A DNA stretch of 26,855 nucleotides from CAYUUP01 sp964447925 (GTDB lineage: Bacteria; Bacillota; Clostridia; Oscillospirales; Oscillospiraceae): assembly GCA_964447925.1 (NCBI GenBank), contig CAYUUP010000010.1:1-26855 (forward strand). Direction: 5' to 3'. This document shows positions 8,006 to 15,916 of the stretch, in pieces; position 1 is the first letter of the stretch; each line of letters opens with the position of its first letter. Under the pieces are notes generated by a model, which saw only the letters and a list, made by a program, of their open reading frames with translations, searched no databases and was not told the DNA's origin. Both the position numbers and the translations under genes were made by a program.

Positions 8006-8681
8006 CTCCGTCAGACCGGTGAGAATCCGCCCCGGGTCGTTTCTCTAATCTGCCCTCCCGGATATGGAGAATATGGCTGGCATAGCGCTCCGCTGCCGCA
8101 ATATCATGAGAGACCATGATCACGGTAATGCCGTCCTCGTGGTTCAGCTTGTCAATCAGCCTATACATCCCAGCCGCCGCCTTTGGGTCAAGACCAGCCA
8201 CTGGCTCGTCCAGCAGCAGCACCTTGCGGGCAGCACACAGCGCACGCGCCAGAAGTACCCTCTGCTGCTGCCCACCGGACAGTTCCCGATAACACCGTTT
8301 GCTCAAATCACCGATCTCCATCCGCTCCATACTGGCCTGGGCCAACGCTTTTTCCTCCTTGCTGTAGAAGGGGCGAAGTCCGCACCGGCCCTGACAGCCA
8401 GAGAGGACAATCTCCCGCACCGAGGCGGGGAAATCCCGCTGTACAAAGGTCTGTTGGGGAAGGTAGCCGATCTCCGTCTGTTTCAGGCCGTCGCCAGTGA
8501 CGATGCTGCCTCCAAGGGGCGGTTGAAGGCCCAGCAGGGTCTTCAGCAGGGTAGTCTTCCCCGAACCGTTTTCTCCCACAATGCAAAGGTAGTCACCTTT
8601 GCAGATGGAAAAATTCAGGGGATCCAAAATCGTCCTGCCGCCATAGCCCAGCGTCAGATTTTCACAGGTGATTTGCGCCAT
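7989..8681 (-). CDS. Metal ABC transporter ATP-binding protein (ZnuC/MntA family)
   Basis: A 230-residue ABC ATPase. From the chosen ATG: Walker A GENGSGKTT at about 36-44, Q-loop in GYLPQQ, signature LSGGQQQR, Walker B VLLLDEPVAGLD, and the switch His in VSHD. Q-loop context and operon pairing with an ABC-3 permease place it in the zinc/manganese transporter group. A GTG at 8690 would overlap ligA by four bases. The ATG at 8681, with GGGAGAG eight bases upstream, starts the usual MxQITCENLTLGYG-type N-terminus. The C-terminus is slightly extended and polar. Confidence 0.9.
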   Translation of the reverse strand: MAQITCENLTLGYGGRTILDPLNFSICKGDYLCIVGENGSGKTTLLKTLLGLQPPLGGSIVTGDGLKQTEIGYLPQQTFVQRDFPASVREIVLSGCQGRCGLRPFYSKEEKALAQASMERMEIGDLSKRCYRELSGGQQQRVLLARALCAARKVLLLDEPVAGLDPKAAAGMYRLIDKLNHEDGITVIMVSHDIAAAERYASHILHIREGRLEKRPGADSHRSDGGEQNA

Positions 8682-8686
8682 GCGTC

Positions 8687-10666
8687 TCACTCTCCCAGCA
8701 GCTCCAATAATCCGCGCTCATTTAACACCGCCACGCCCAGGCTGTCCGCCTTAGCCAGCTTGGAACCAGCTTCTTCTCCTGCCACCACATAGGACGTCTT
8801 TTTGGAAACAGAACTGGAAACCTTGCCCCCCAATGCCTCGATCTTACTCTTTGCCTCGTTCCGGGTCATGGTGGAGAGCGTGCCGGTGAGGACAAAGGTC
8901 AGGCCGGCCAGTCTGGTTCCTGTGGGGGCTTCCCGGCTTTCAAAATTGACCCCCGCCGCCCGGAGTGCTTCGATCAGGTGGCGGGATTGGGCGCTTTGGA
9001 GCCAGTCTGTCAGATATTGGGCAGTGACAGGGCCGATGTCGGGAATGGCCGTCAATTCCTCCGCCGAAGCCTCCATCAGGGCGTCCAAGCTGCCAAACTG
9101 TCGGGCCAGCACCTGCGCTGCCTTTTGTCCCACCTGACGGACACCAAAGGCGAACAGCAGCCGGGACAAATCGTTCTCTTTAGACCGTCCAATGGCGAAA
9201 ATCAGGTTCTCCGCCGACTTCTCCCCCATCCGATCCAACCCGGCAACATCCTCCTTTTTCAGGGAATAGAGGTCGGCGGGGGTCTTTAACAGGCCACTGT
9301 CTACCAGTGCCTTTACAACGGCAGGGCCAAGATGGTCGATGTCCATGGCATCCCGGCTGGCAAAGTGTGTGAGATTCCGCAACAGCTGGGCAGGACACTC
9401 AGCCCCGGTACACCGTACCGCCGCTCCGTCCTCATCCCGGCTGACAGGTGCGCCGCAGACAGGGCAGGACGTTGGAAGGATATAGGGTACCGCCCATTCC
9501 GGCCGCAGTTCCTTGACCACAGAGACAATCTCCGGGATAATCTCCCCCGCCTTCTGCACTACTACGGTATCCCCTATGCGGATATCCTTCTCGGTAATAA
9601 AATCCTGATTGTGGAGGGTGGCGTTGGTGACAGTAGTGCCGGAGAGACGCACCGGCTCTACAATAGCCTTGGGAGTCAGCACCCCGGTGCGGCCCACCTG
9701 CACCACAATATCCGTAATTTTGGACTGCTTCTGCTCCGGTGGATATTTATAAGCCGCCGCCCACCGTGGGAACTTGGCAGTGCTGCCCAGAGCTGCCCGG
9801 TGGGAGAGATTGTCCAGCTTTACCACCGCGCCGTCAATGTCATAGGGGTAGTCGTACCGTTTCCTACCGATGTCCTCCACCTGGGCAGCGGCAGCGGCCC
9901 CGCCCCGGCAGAGCTTGCGTGGAATGACCCGGAACTGGCGCAGCTCTAGCCAGTCCAGCGCCTGACTGTCACTGTCGAAGGACAATCCCTCCGCCAGCTG
10001 AATATTGAAAACAATAGCGTCCAGTCTGCGCTCCGCCGCAATTTTGGGATCCAGCTGCCGCAAAGAGCCGGCCGCAGCGTTCCGGGGATTGGCAAAGAGA
10101 CCTTCTCCCTGTTCCTCCCGTTGGCGGTTCAGGGCTTCAAAGACCTTTTTGGGCATATAGACCTCTCCCCGAACGATGAGCCGGGAGGGAGCATCCTCCA
10201 ATTTCAGCGGGATAGTGCGGATGGTGCGGAGGTTTTCCGTGACATCCTCTCCCACCTGGCCGTCTCCCCGGGTAGCTCCGCGGACGAAGAAACCATCCTG
10301 ATACTCCAGCGCCACGGAGAGTCCATCCACCTTTGGCTCCGTCAACCAGGCTTCCTCTTCCTCTCCGGTCTTCCGGCAGAAATCCGCCAGTTCCTCCTGG
10401 GAGAATACATCCTGGAGAGATTCCAGCGGCACTGGATGCCGAACCTGCCCAAAGGCATCAGAGGGCTGTCCCCCCACCCGCTGGGTGGGCGAGTCCGGAG
10501 TGATGAGTTCGGGGAATTCCCCCTCCAGCGTCTCTAGCTCCCGGAGCTTCTGGTCATAGAGATAATCAGGGGTGGTTGGGTCATCCAGAACATAGTATTC
10601 ATAGCTCCACCGGTTCAGCGTATCCCGGAGAAGCTGGATCTGAGTCTTGGCATTGCTTTTGTCCAT
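8687..10666 (-). CDS. ligA: NAD-dependent DNA ligase LigA
   Basis: A 659-residue bacterial ligase that seals nicks using NAD+. Domain Ia has YYVLDDPTTPDYLYD, which binds NMN. The adenylated lysine is Lys112 in EPKVDG. An OB fold follows, then a four-Cys zinc finger (CPVC...CTGAEC, about residues 405-430), HhH motifs and a C-terminal BRCT domain from about 585 containing LTFVLTGTLSTMTR. Length is normal (about 660-670). It sits between yunB and the metal ABC genes on one strand; a pcrA helicase, often next to ligA in Firmicutes, is absent. Confidence 0.98.
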   Translation of the reverse strand: MDKSNAKTQIQLLRDTLNRWSYEYYVLDDPTTPDYLYDQKLRELETLEGEFPELITPDSPTQRVGGQPSDAFGQVRHPVPLESLQDVFSQEELADFCRKTGEEEEAWLTEPKVDGLSVALEYQDGFFVRGATRGDGQVGEDVTENLRTIRTIPLKLEDAPSRLIVRGEVYMPKKVFEALNRQREEQGEGLFANPRNAAAGSLRQLDPKIAAERRLDAIVFNIQLAEGLSFDSDSQALDWLELRQFRVIPRKLCRGGAAAAAQVEDIGRKRYDYPYDIDGAVVKLDNLSHRAALGSTAKFPRWAAAYKYPPEQKQSKITDIVVQVGRTGVLTPKAIVEPVRLSGTTVTNATLHNQDFITEKDIRIGDTVVVQKAGEIIPEIVSVVKELRPEWAVPYILPTSCPVCGAPVSRDEDGAAVRCTGAECPAQLLRNLTHFASRDAMDIDHLGPAVVKALVDSGLLKTPADLYSLKKEDVAGLDRMGEKSAENLIFAIGRSKENDLSRLLFAFGVRQVGQKAAQVLARQFGSLDALMEASAEELTAIPDIGPVTAQYLTDWLQSAQSRHLIEALRAAGVNFESREAPTGTRLAGLTFVLTGTLSTMTRNEAKSKIEALGGKVSSSVSKKTSYVVAGEEAGSKLAKADSLGVAVLNERGLLELLGE

Positions 10667-10725
10667 GATTCTGTTCCTTAGTTTTGGCGTATTACACTCC
10701 CGTCCGGGGACAGGAGCGGGGCGTT

Positions 10726-11439
10726 CTACTGATTCGCCCCATAGTCAAAATAGGCGCCGGCCGCCTCCTCGGCGGTGTCAAACTGGCTGAAATAGGTATA
10801 GCTGTTTGGCACCTGTCCCAGGAGAACAGTCTCCGCCACCGTTACCCGAGTGGTGACCGTCTTGGTTACACTGCCCCCGGGCAGCATAAGAATAATCTCT
10901 GTCTCCACGCAGAGTACCACCTGATGGCGGCTCTGGTTGATGCCCACAGAGATAAAGTTATTGTCAAAATAGGAGGAAAGGTTCCCCACCGAGAGTACCT
11001 TCACATTGAGTATCGGCCCCCGGCCGGAGAGCATCGCACTGCCGGAGAGATTGCCCAGCGGAACGGACATCGTCCAGCTGCCTGCCTCATCCAGCCCATC
11101 AGCCACTGACTGCACCACCTGGCTTCGCAGCAGGTTCAGCCTTACCATATTGGCCGATAGGGAAACCACCTCTCCCGCATCGTTGCAAGTCAGCTGGATA
11201 AGATCGCTGTAGGTGTATGCGCCGTTCTCCACAGCTTCAGCCACAGCATCATTCACGCTTTGGCCCAGCTGGTTGGTAAGCACCGCCAGACACTCCTCCA
11301 CAACCAGTGGCCGCAGCCGGATGTTGATGAGCAGAATCACTCCAGCCGCCAGCAGAAAGCCTAAGAGCAGGCTGAGGAAGATCTGTTCTGCCCGGGAAAA
11401 CTTTCGCCGCCGTCTGGCCCTTTGTCTGAACATCGCCAT
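10726..11439 (-). CDS. yunB: Sporulation protein YunB
   Basis: A 237-residue protein with a basic N-terminus, one TM helix (about residues 24-46) and an extracytoplasmic domain. Family features include NDAVAEAVENGAYTYSDLI, the long central block with GNLSG and VEPxx-like strand repeats, and a C-terminal VLLGQVPNSYTYF. YunB belongs to the sigma-E regulon of Bacillus subtilis; its molecular role is not established. A strong sigma-E-like promoter sits directly upstream. ligA follows after 59 bases, so the two may partly share a transcript. Length matches the family (about 235-250). Confidence 0.85.
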   Translation of the reverse strand: MAMFRQRARRRRKFSRAEQIFLSLLLGFLLAAGVILLINIRLRPLVVEECLAVLTNQLGQSVNDAVAEAVENGAYTYSDLIQLTCNDAGEVVSLSANMVRLNLLRSQVVQSVADGLDEAGSWTMSVPLGNLSGSAMLSGRGPILNVKVLSVGNLSSYFDNNFISVGINQSRHQVVLCVETEIILMLPGGSVTKTVTTRVTVAETVLLGQVPNSYTYFSQFDTAEEAAGAYFDYGANQ

Positions 11440-11450
11440 CCCCCTTGCCC

Positions 11451-11479
11451 ATTCTATGCGGCGAGGGGACAGAGTGTGA
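11451..11479 (-). promoter_or_regulatory. Candidate sigma-E promoter of yunB
   Basis: On the minus strand TCACACT (11473-11479), 14 bases, CATAGAAT (11451-11458). The -10 matches the sigma-E consensus in seven of eight positions. It lies 12 bases before the yunB start codon region and shares GCCGCATAG with the spoIIIAA and cwlD upstream sites. Confidence 0.6.
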
Positions 11480-11512
11480 ATCCCTCTGCTCGGTCTGTTC
11501 CAAAATCAGGCG

Positions 11513-12772
11513 TCAGCTCAGCAGCTCCTGCACCGCCAGCAGGATGCCGGTCTTGCCGGACTCATAGGTCAAGCCGCCCTGGAGGTAGACGGTATAGGGG
11601 GGCCGCATGGGGGCATCGGCAGAAAGCTCGATGGAGGCCCCCTGAATGAAGGCTCCTGCCGCCATGATGACCTGGCTACCGTAGCCCGGCATATCCCAGG
11701 GAACCGGCGTTACAAAGGAGTCCACCGGGGAACCTTTCTGAATACCCCGGCAAAACTTTTCCACAGCATCCGGCGTCCGCAGGGCAATCTGCTGAATGAT
11801 GTCATAGCGGATGGCATCGGGGACGGGATCTGTTTCATAGCCCAGATTTCTCATAATCTGTGCGGCAAAAATCGCAGTCTTTAACGCCTGTGCCGTCACA
11901 TGAGGGGAACAAAAAAGTCCTTGATAGAGCCAACGATTCTGGCCGAGAGTGGCCCCGCACTCCCGACCGATGCCGGGCGTTGTCAGCCGTTGGGCTGCCC
12001 GTTCCACAAGTTCATGTTTACCGGCAATGTAGCCCCCCATGGGGGCCAAGCCGCCGCCGGGATTTTTGATAAGGGATCCAACCACCAGATCCGCGCCCAC
12101 ATGGCTCGGCTCAGTCGCTTCCACAAATTCGCCATAGCAGTTGTCCACAATCACAACGGCCTTGGAATTGTTCTCCCGCACAATTTGGATCAGTTCACCG
12201 ATCTGCTCCACCGACAGAGAGGGCCGCTGGGCATAGCCCCGGGATCGCTGGATCAAAACCGCTCTAACCCCCGGCTCCCGGACAGCCCTGGCAAGTCCTG
12301 CTCTATCCGGCTCCAGATTGTCAAGTACATCTACTTGCCGATATCCAATGCCGTAATCCTTCAGAGAACCGTAACCGTCCTCTGTGACGCCGATGACGCC
12401 AAGAAGGGTATCGTAAGGAGCGCCCACGGCAGAGACGAGGATATCCCCTGGCATGAGGGCAGAAAACAGAGCGCAGGTGATGGCATGAGTACCATTGACA
12501 AATTGGATGCGCACCAGGGCATCCTCTGTGCCGAATATCCGGGCATAAATCTGTTCCAGCTTATCACGACCGGCATCATTATAGCCGTAGCCGGTGCTGC
12601 CGCGAAAGCAGCTTTCAGAAACTCGAAGTTCCTGAAAGGCTGCCAACACCCGCTGGGTGTTGATTTCGGCAATCTCATCAATGTGCGCAAATTGGCTCTC
12701 AGCGGTCTTTTGAGCCTGCCGCCCCAGGGATTGGACATAATCCGATATCTGTAAAGTATAAATATTTGTCAC
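11513..12772 (-). CDS. Methionine gamma-lyase family PLP enzyme (YnbB-like, formerly 'aluminium resistance protein')
   Basis: A 419-residue fold-type-I PLP enzyme of the Met_gamma_lyase (PF06838) family. The N-terminal FRGSTGYGYNDAGRDKLE is diagnostic. The cofactor-binding Asp is in VVIVDNCYGE (about 206-215), and the probable Schiff-base lysine is Lys236 in GSLIKNPGGG. Annotated variously as cystathionine beta-lyase or aluminium resistance protein; the true substrate is unsettled, so sulfur amino-acid cleavage is only a family-level inference. AAGGTG lies six bases before the start. It follows three M42 aminopeptidases with a gap of only 25 bases and is probably the last gene of their operon. 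Confidence 0.9.
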   Translation of the reverse strand: MTNIYTLQISDYVQSLGRQAQKTAESQFAHIDEIAEINTQRVLAAFQELRVSESCFRGSTGYGYNDAGRDKLEQIYARIFGTEDALVRIQFVNGTHAITCALFSALMPGDILVSAVGAPYDTLLGVIGVTEDGYGSLKDYGIGYRQVDVLDNLEPDRAGLARAVREPGVRAVLIQRSRGYAQRPSLSVEQIGELIQIVRENNSKAVVIVDNCYGEFVEATEPSHVGADLVVGSLIKNPGGGLAPMGGYIAGKHELVERAAQRLTTPGIGRECGATLGQNRWLYQGLFCSPHVTAQALKTAIFAAQIMRNLGYETDPVPDAIRYDIIQQIALRTPDAVEKFCRGIQKGSPVDSFVTPVPWDMPGYGSQVIMAAGAFIQGASIELSADAPMRPPYTVYLQGGLTYESGKTGILLAVQELLS

Positions 12773-12797
12773 CTTCTGTTTCTTCCTGCGGAACGCA

Positions 12798-13817
12798 TTA
12801 TTTCAGCTGAAATGATTCATACCGTTCCAGCTTGGTGGAACAAAACGCAGTCAGCAGCTGGACACAGGACTCGACATCATCAATCGACACCATTTCAGTG
12901 GGGGCGTGAGCGTAGCGGCAGGGTACGGAGATCCCGCCAGCCACCACACCTAGCCGAGTGGACTGCATTGCCCCGGCATCTGTACCTCCCAGCTGCATGA
13001 TGTCCTGCTGTACGGGAATTTGTTCTTCCTTTGCCAGCCGGTTCAGCAGTTCTATCATACGCGGATGGCAAATAACGGATCGATCCATTACCTTGACGGC
13101 GGCACCCCCGCCCAGCTTTGCGGTGGCAGTGTGCTTGGCTTCTGGCGTGTCGCAGGCGTCCGTGACGTCCACCACAATTCCATAGTCCGGATCCAGACCG
13201 TAGGCGATAGGCTTTACGCCCCGGCAGCCCACCTCCTCCTGAACGGTAAATACAAAATACAAATCGTTCACCGGATGCCGGAGATGGGTCAAAGTCTCCA
13301 GCAGGACAAAACAGCCGATGCGGTTGTCCAGATAGGGAGAGATGATACGGCTCCCGGTACGGAAGGTAGAGGTATAGTAAGAAGCAGTGTCCCCCAGCCG
13401 CACCTGCCGGGCGGCTTCCTCTCTGCTGGCAGCCCCGATATCAATATATAGGTCGTTGATGGACAACTTGTCCATTTCTGCGTCCTCGTTGGCCGCAATC
13501 AGGCCCATCACGCCGCCGGAGAAGCGGACAGGGGTCTGGAGCAGCTGAGCGGGTTCCAGCCCCCCCACGCCGCCGAAGCGGATAAAGCCCGCTTCCTCGA
13601 TATGAGTGGCTACCATGCCGACAGAGTCCATATGAGCCGCAATCATCACCTTGGCTCCAGGGCCCTTTTTTCGCACGATGAGATTGCCCATGGGGTCTGT
13701 CTCACACTGGTCAGCATAGGGGGAGACTATCTCCAAAATCATCTCCCGGATACGGTTTTCGTTGCCCGAAACGCCATGGGCGCGAACCAGCCGCTGCAAT
13801 ACTTCTATAATTTTCAT
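12798..13817 (-). CDS. M42 family metallopeptidase (glutamyl aminopeptidase/endoglucanase type), copy 3
   Basis: A 339-residue M42 aminopeptidase (TET/YsdC/FrvX group). Metal-site segments are all present: IAAHMDSVG (His), YLDNRIG (Asp), the catalytic pair in VQEEVGCRG, VVDVTDACDT (Asp), and RYAHAPTE (His). These enzymes form dodecameric tetrahedra that trim peptides from the N-terminus in the cytosol. The ATG overlaps the stop of copy 2 in an ATGA arrangement, indicating translational coupling, with AGGAGGAAGG just before it. No signal peptide. Confidence 0.93.
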   Translation of the reverse strand: MKIIEVLQRLVRAHGVSGNENRIREMILEIVSPYADQCETDPMGNLIVRKKGPGAKVMIAAHMDSVGMVATHIEEAGFIRFGGVGGLEPAQLLQTPVRFSGGVMGLIAANEDAEMDKLSINDLYIDIGAASREEAARQVRLGDTASYYTSTFRTGSRIISPYLDNRIGCFVLLETLTHLRHPVNDLYFVFTVQEEVGCRGVKPIAYGLDPDYGIVVDVTDACDTPEAKHTATAKLGGGAAVKVMDRSVICHPRMIELLNRLAKEEQIPVQQDIMQLGGTDAGAMQSTRLGVVAGGISVPCRYAHAPTEMVSIDDVESCVQLLTAFCSTKLERYESFQLK

Positions 13818-14854
13818 TGTCCTTCCTCCTCTGCCAGGGCGCCGATCATCAGCCGGGTCAAATTCAATACCGCCTCCACATCGCTGAGCTTCACCACGCT
13901 GGAGGGTGAATGGAGATAGCGCACCGGAGCGGAGATACCCAGAACCCGGGCGCCCTGCTTTGTCCGCTGAATGCTGCGGGCATCCGTCCCGCCGGAGATA
14001 TATTCTTTGGTCTGCCAGGGAATGTCGTTTTCCTCTGCCAGCCTTGTAGCCAGGGTATAAAGTCCCTTATCCCCAATGCTGCCGCCGTCCATGAAGGGAA
14101 CCACCGCTCCCCCGCCGCAGCGGCAGACCCGCCGAGCGGGCTTTACACCGGGCAGATCAGCGGCAGTGGTACCCTCCAGTACCAGAGCAATCTCCGGAGC
14201 CACGGAAAAGGCCGCTCCGAAAGCCCCCCGGCAGCCCACCTCCTCCTGAACGGAAAAGACGAAGGTACAGTCCATGGGAAGCGTTTCCCGGATCAGTGTC
14301 AACATCACGGCGCAGCCCACACGGTCATCCAGCGCCTTAGCCTTCAGCATACCGTTCCCGAAGAGAATTGTCTCCTGGGAAAAAACCGCCACATCTCCCG
14401 GTTCCACCAGCGCGGTGGCAGATTCCCTGCTCTCCGCGCCGATGTCAATATAAAACTCCTTCAGCGGGGGCAGCTTTTTCCGCTCCTCTCCCTCTGTCAG
14501 GTGGATGGGCTTCATACCAATAATACCAGGGATCCTGTTCTCTCCCACAAAGACCCGCTTGCTGGGCAGAACCCGCCGGTCAATGCCTCCCACGCAGTCA
14601 AAGCGGAGATAGCCGTCCTCGGTGATCTCCCGCACCATCAGCCCCACCTCATCCATATGGGCGTCCAGCAGCAGTTTGTTCCCTGTGGGTTTTTTACCCC
14701 TCTTGAAGACAATTAGGCTGCCCAGAGTATCCACCAGGCAGCTGTCCGCATAGGGAGCAGCCTGGGACAGGATGTAGTCCCGCACTGCCTCCTCCCGGCT
14801 GGAGACGCCACTTAAGGAGCAGAGTACTTGCAGCTGTTCCTGTAGTTCACTCAT
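13814..14854 (-). CDS. M42 family metallopeptidase, copy 2
   Basis: A 346-residue M42 peptidase. Metal and catalytic segments: LDAHMDEVG, LDDRVG, VQEEVGCRG and RYLHSPSS. The fifth position is Glu in LVLEGTT, where copies 1 and 3 have Asp, a known variant in the family and a hint of different specificity. The frame extends 84 codons further upstream, but that part overlaps copy 1 and is low-complexity Gly/His. The ATG at 14854 has AGGAGG eight bases upstream and makes an ATGA overlap with the stop of copy 1. Cytosolic; substrate unknown. Confidence 0.93.
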   Translation of the reverse strand: MSELQEQLQVLCSLSGVSSREEAVRDYILSQAAPYADSCLVDTLGSLIVFKRGKKPTGNKLLLDAHMDEVGLMVREITEDGYLRFDCVGGIDRRVLPSKRVFVGENRIPGIIGMKPIHLTEGEERKKLPPLKEFYIDIGAESRESATALVEPGDVAVFSQETILFGNGMLKAKALDDRVGCAVMLTLIRETLPMDCTFVFSVQEEVGCRGAFGAAFSVAPEIALVLEGTTAADLPGVKPARRVCRCGGGAVVPFMDGGSIGDKGLYTLATRLAEENDIPWQTKEYISGGTDARSIQRTKQGARVLGISAPVRYLHSPSSVVKLSDVEAVLNLTRLMIGALAEEEGQ

Positions 14855-15882
14855 TTTGGCGCCTCCTCTCCCAGATTTTTCGCAAAGGCGGCCAGCAGCC
14901 GGGCTGTGTTTTCCACGTCCTCCCGGTGGATGACCTCCAGCGGTGTGTGCATATATTTTTGAGGCAGGCCCACGATGGCGGTGGCAACCCCCTCCCGGGA
15001 AATCTGCATTTCCCAGCCATTGGTACCGGAACTGCCGGAAATGACTTCCACAGAATAGGGGATACTCTCTTTTTTGGCGCAGTCCTTCAGCCGCCGCTCC
15101 ATCCAACGGGTGATGTTCGGCCCCGTTGCAATAGCCGGTCCGCCGCCCATCGGAAGGCTTTCGCTCTTGGAGACATCAGGCTGGCAACCGAAGGTGACAT
15201 CCACCGCAATCGCATAGTCAGGGTTGATGCCGAAGGTGGCCGCCGCCGCCCCAGAGCCGCCAGTTTCTTCACAGGTGGAACCAAGCACATAGACATCCAG
15301 GTCCAGGTCGGTATCCTGTAGCAGTTCCAGCGTTTGCAGCAGTACACAGAAGCAGGAACGGTCATCCATGGTCTTGCCGCAGACCTGCTTCTCCCCCAGG
15401 GGAAAACAGCGCTCCCGGTAAGTCATCACCGTGCCGATTGGGACGGTTTCTTCCGCCTCTTCCTGAGAAAGGCCGATATCCACATATAACTCGTCCACGG
15501 GGATGGCCTTGTCCCGCTCCTCCCCGGTAGTCAGGTGGGGCGGGGAACTGGTGATGACGCCGAACATCGGTGGGTCAGTCTGTACCATGACCTCCCGGCC
15601 CGGCAGGACACGGGGATCAATGCCAACAGTCCGAAAGCGGAGGAAGCCCTCTTCAATGCCGGTCACCATCAGGGCAACCTCATCCAAGTGAGCATCCAGC
15701 AGCAGCCTTTTCGCGTTTTGTTTTCCGCAGTATTTGACGCCGATAACGTTTTGCAGCCGGTCTATCCAGACATGGTCTGCAAGGGGCATCAGCAGTTCCC
15801 CCGCCGCCCTGGCCAGTGTTCCCTCCCGGCCGGATGGCCCTGGGAGGTCGGCCAGAGTGGAGAGGGTTTTGAATAAATCCAT
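14851..15882 (-). CDS. M42 family metallopeptidase, copy 1
   Basis: A 343-residue M42 peptidase. Residues: His65 (LDAHLDEVA), Asp173 (MDDRS), the catalytic/metal pair Glu205-Glu206 (CEETGGSG), Asp228 (AVDVT) and His312 (YMHTP). The loop SGSSGTNG near 282-289 differs from the SGGTDA-type loop of copies 2 and 3, so it is the most divergent of the three. The start at 15882 is set by AGGAAGG six bases upstream; an open frame of 34 more codons upstream has no family resemblance. It lies 34 bases behind murD. Confidence 0.93.
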   Translation of the reverse strand: MDLFKTLSTLADLPGPSGREGTLARAAGELLMPLADHVWIDRLQNVIGVKYCGKQNAKRLLLDAHLDEVALMVTGIEEGFLRFRTVGIDPRVLPGREVMVQTDPPMFGVITSSPPHLTTGEERDKAIPVDELYVDIGLSQEEAEETVPIGTVMTYRERCFPLGEKQVCGKTMDDRSCFCVLLQTLELLQDTDLDLDVYVLGSTCEETGGSGAAAATFGINPDYAIAVDVTFGCQPDVSKSESLPMGGGPAIATGPNITRWMERRLKDCAKKESIPYSVEVISGSSGTNGWEMQISREGVATAIVGLPQKYMHTPLEVIHREDVENTARLLAAFAKNLGEEAPK

Positions 15883-15916
15883 ATAAATCCTTCCTAATCT
15901 GTATTTTAAGGGGGCA

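Noticed and set aside
9570..9590. A further CTATGCGG match like the sigma-E -10 sites
   Set aside because: It lies in the middle of ligA with no gene start downstream, so it is taken as chance.
10667..10725. Hairpins between yunB and ligA (GGGGCG/CGCCCC and CTCCTGTC/GACGGGAG)
   Set aside because: No T-run follows, and the first overlaps the yunB stop; not enough to call a terminator.
14855..15106. N-terminal extension of M42 copy 2
   Set aside because: It lies wholly inside copy 1 in another frame, with Gly/His/Pro-rich shadow sequence; the ATGA start with AGGAGG is convincing.
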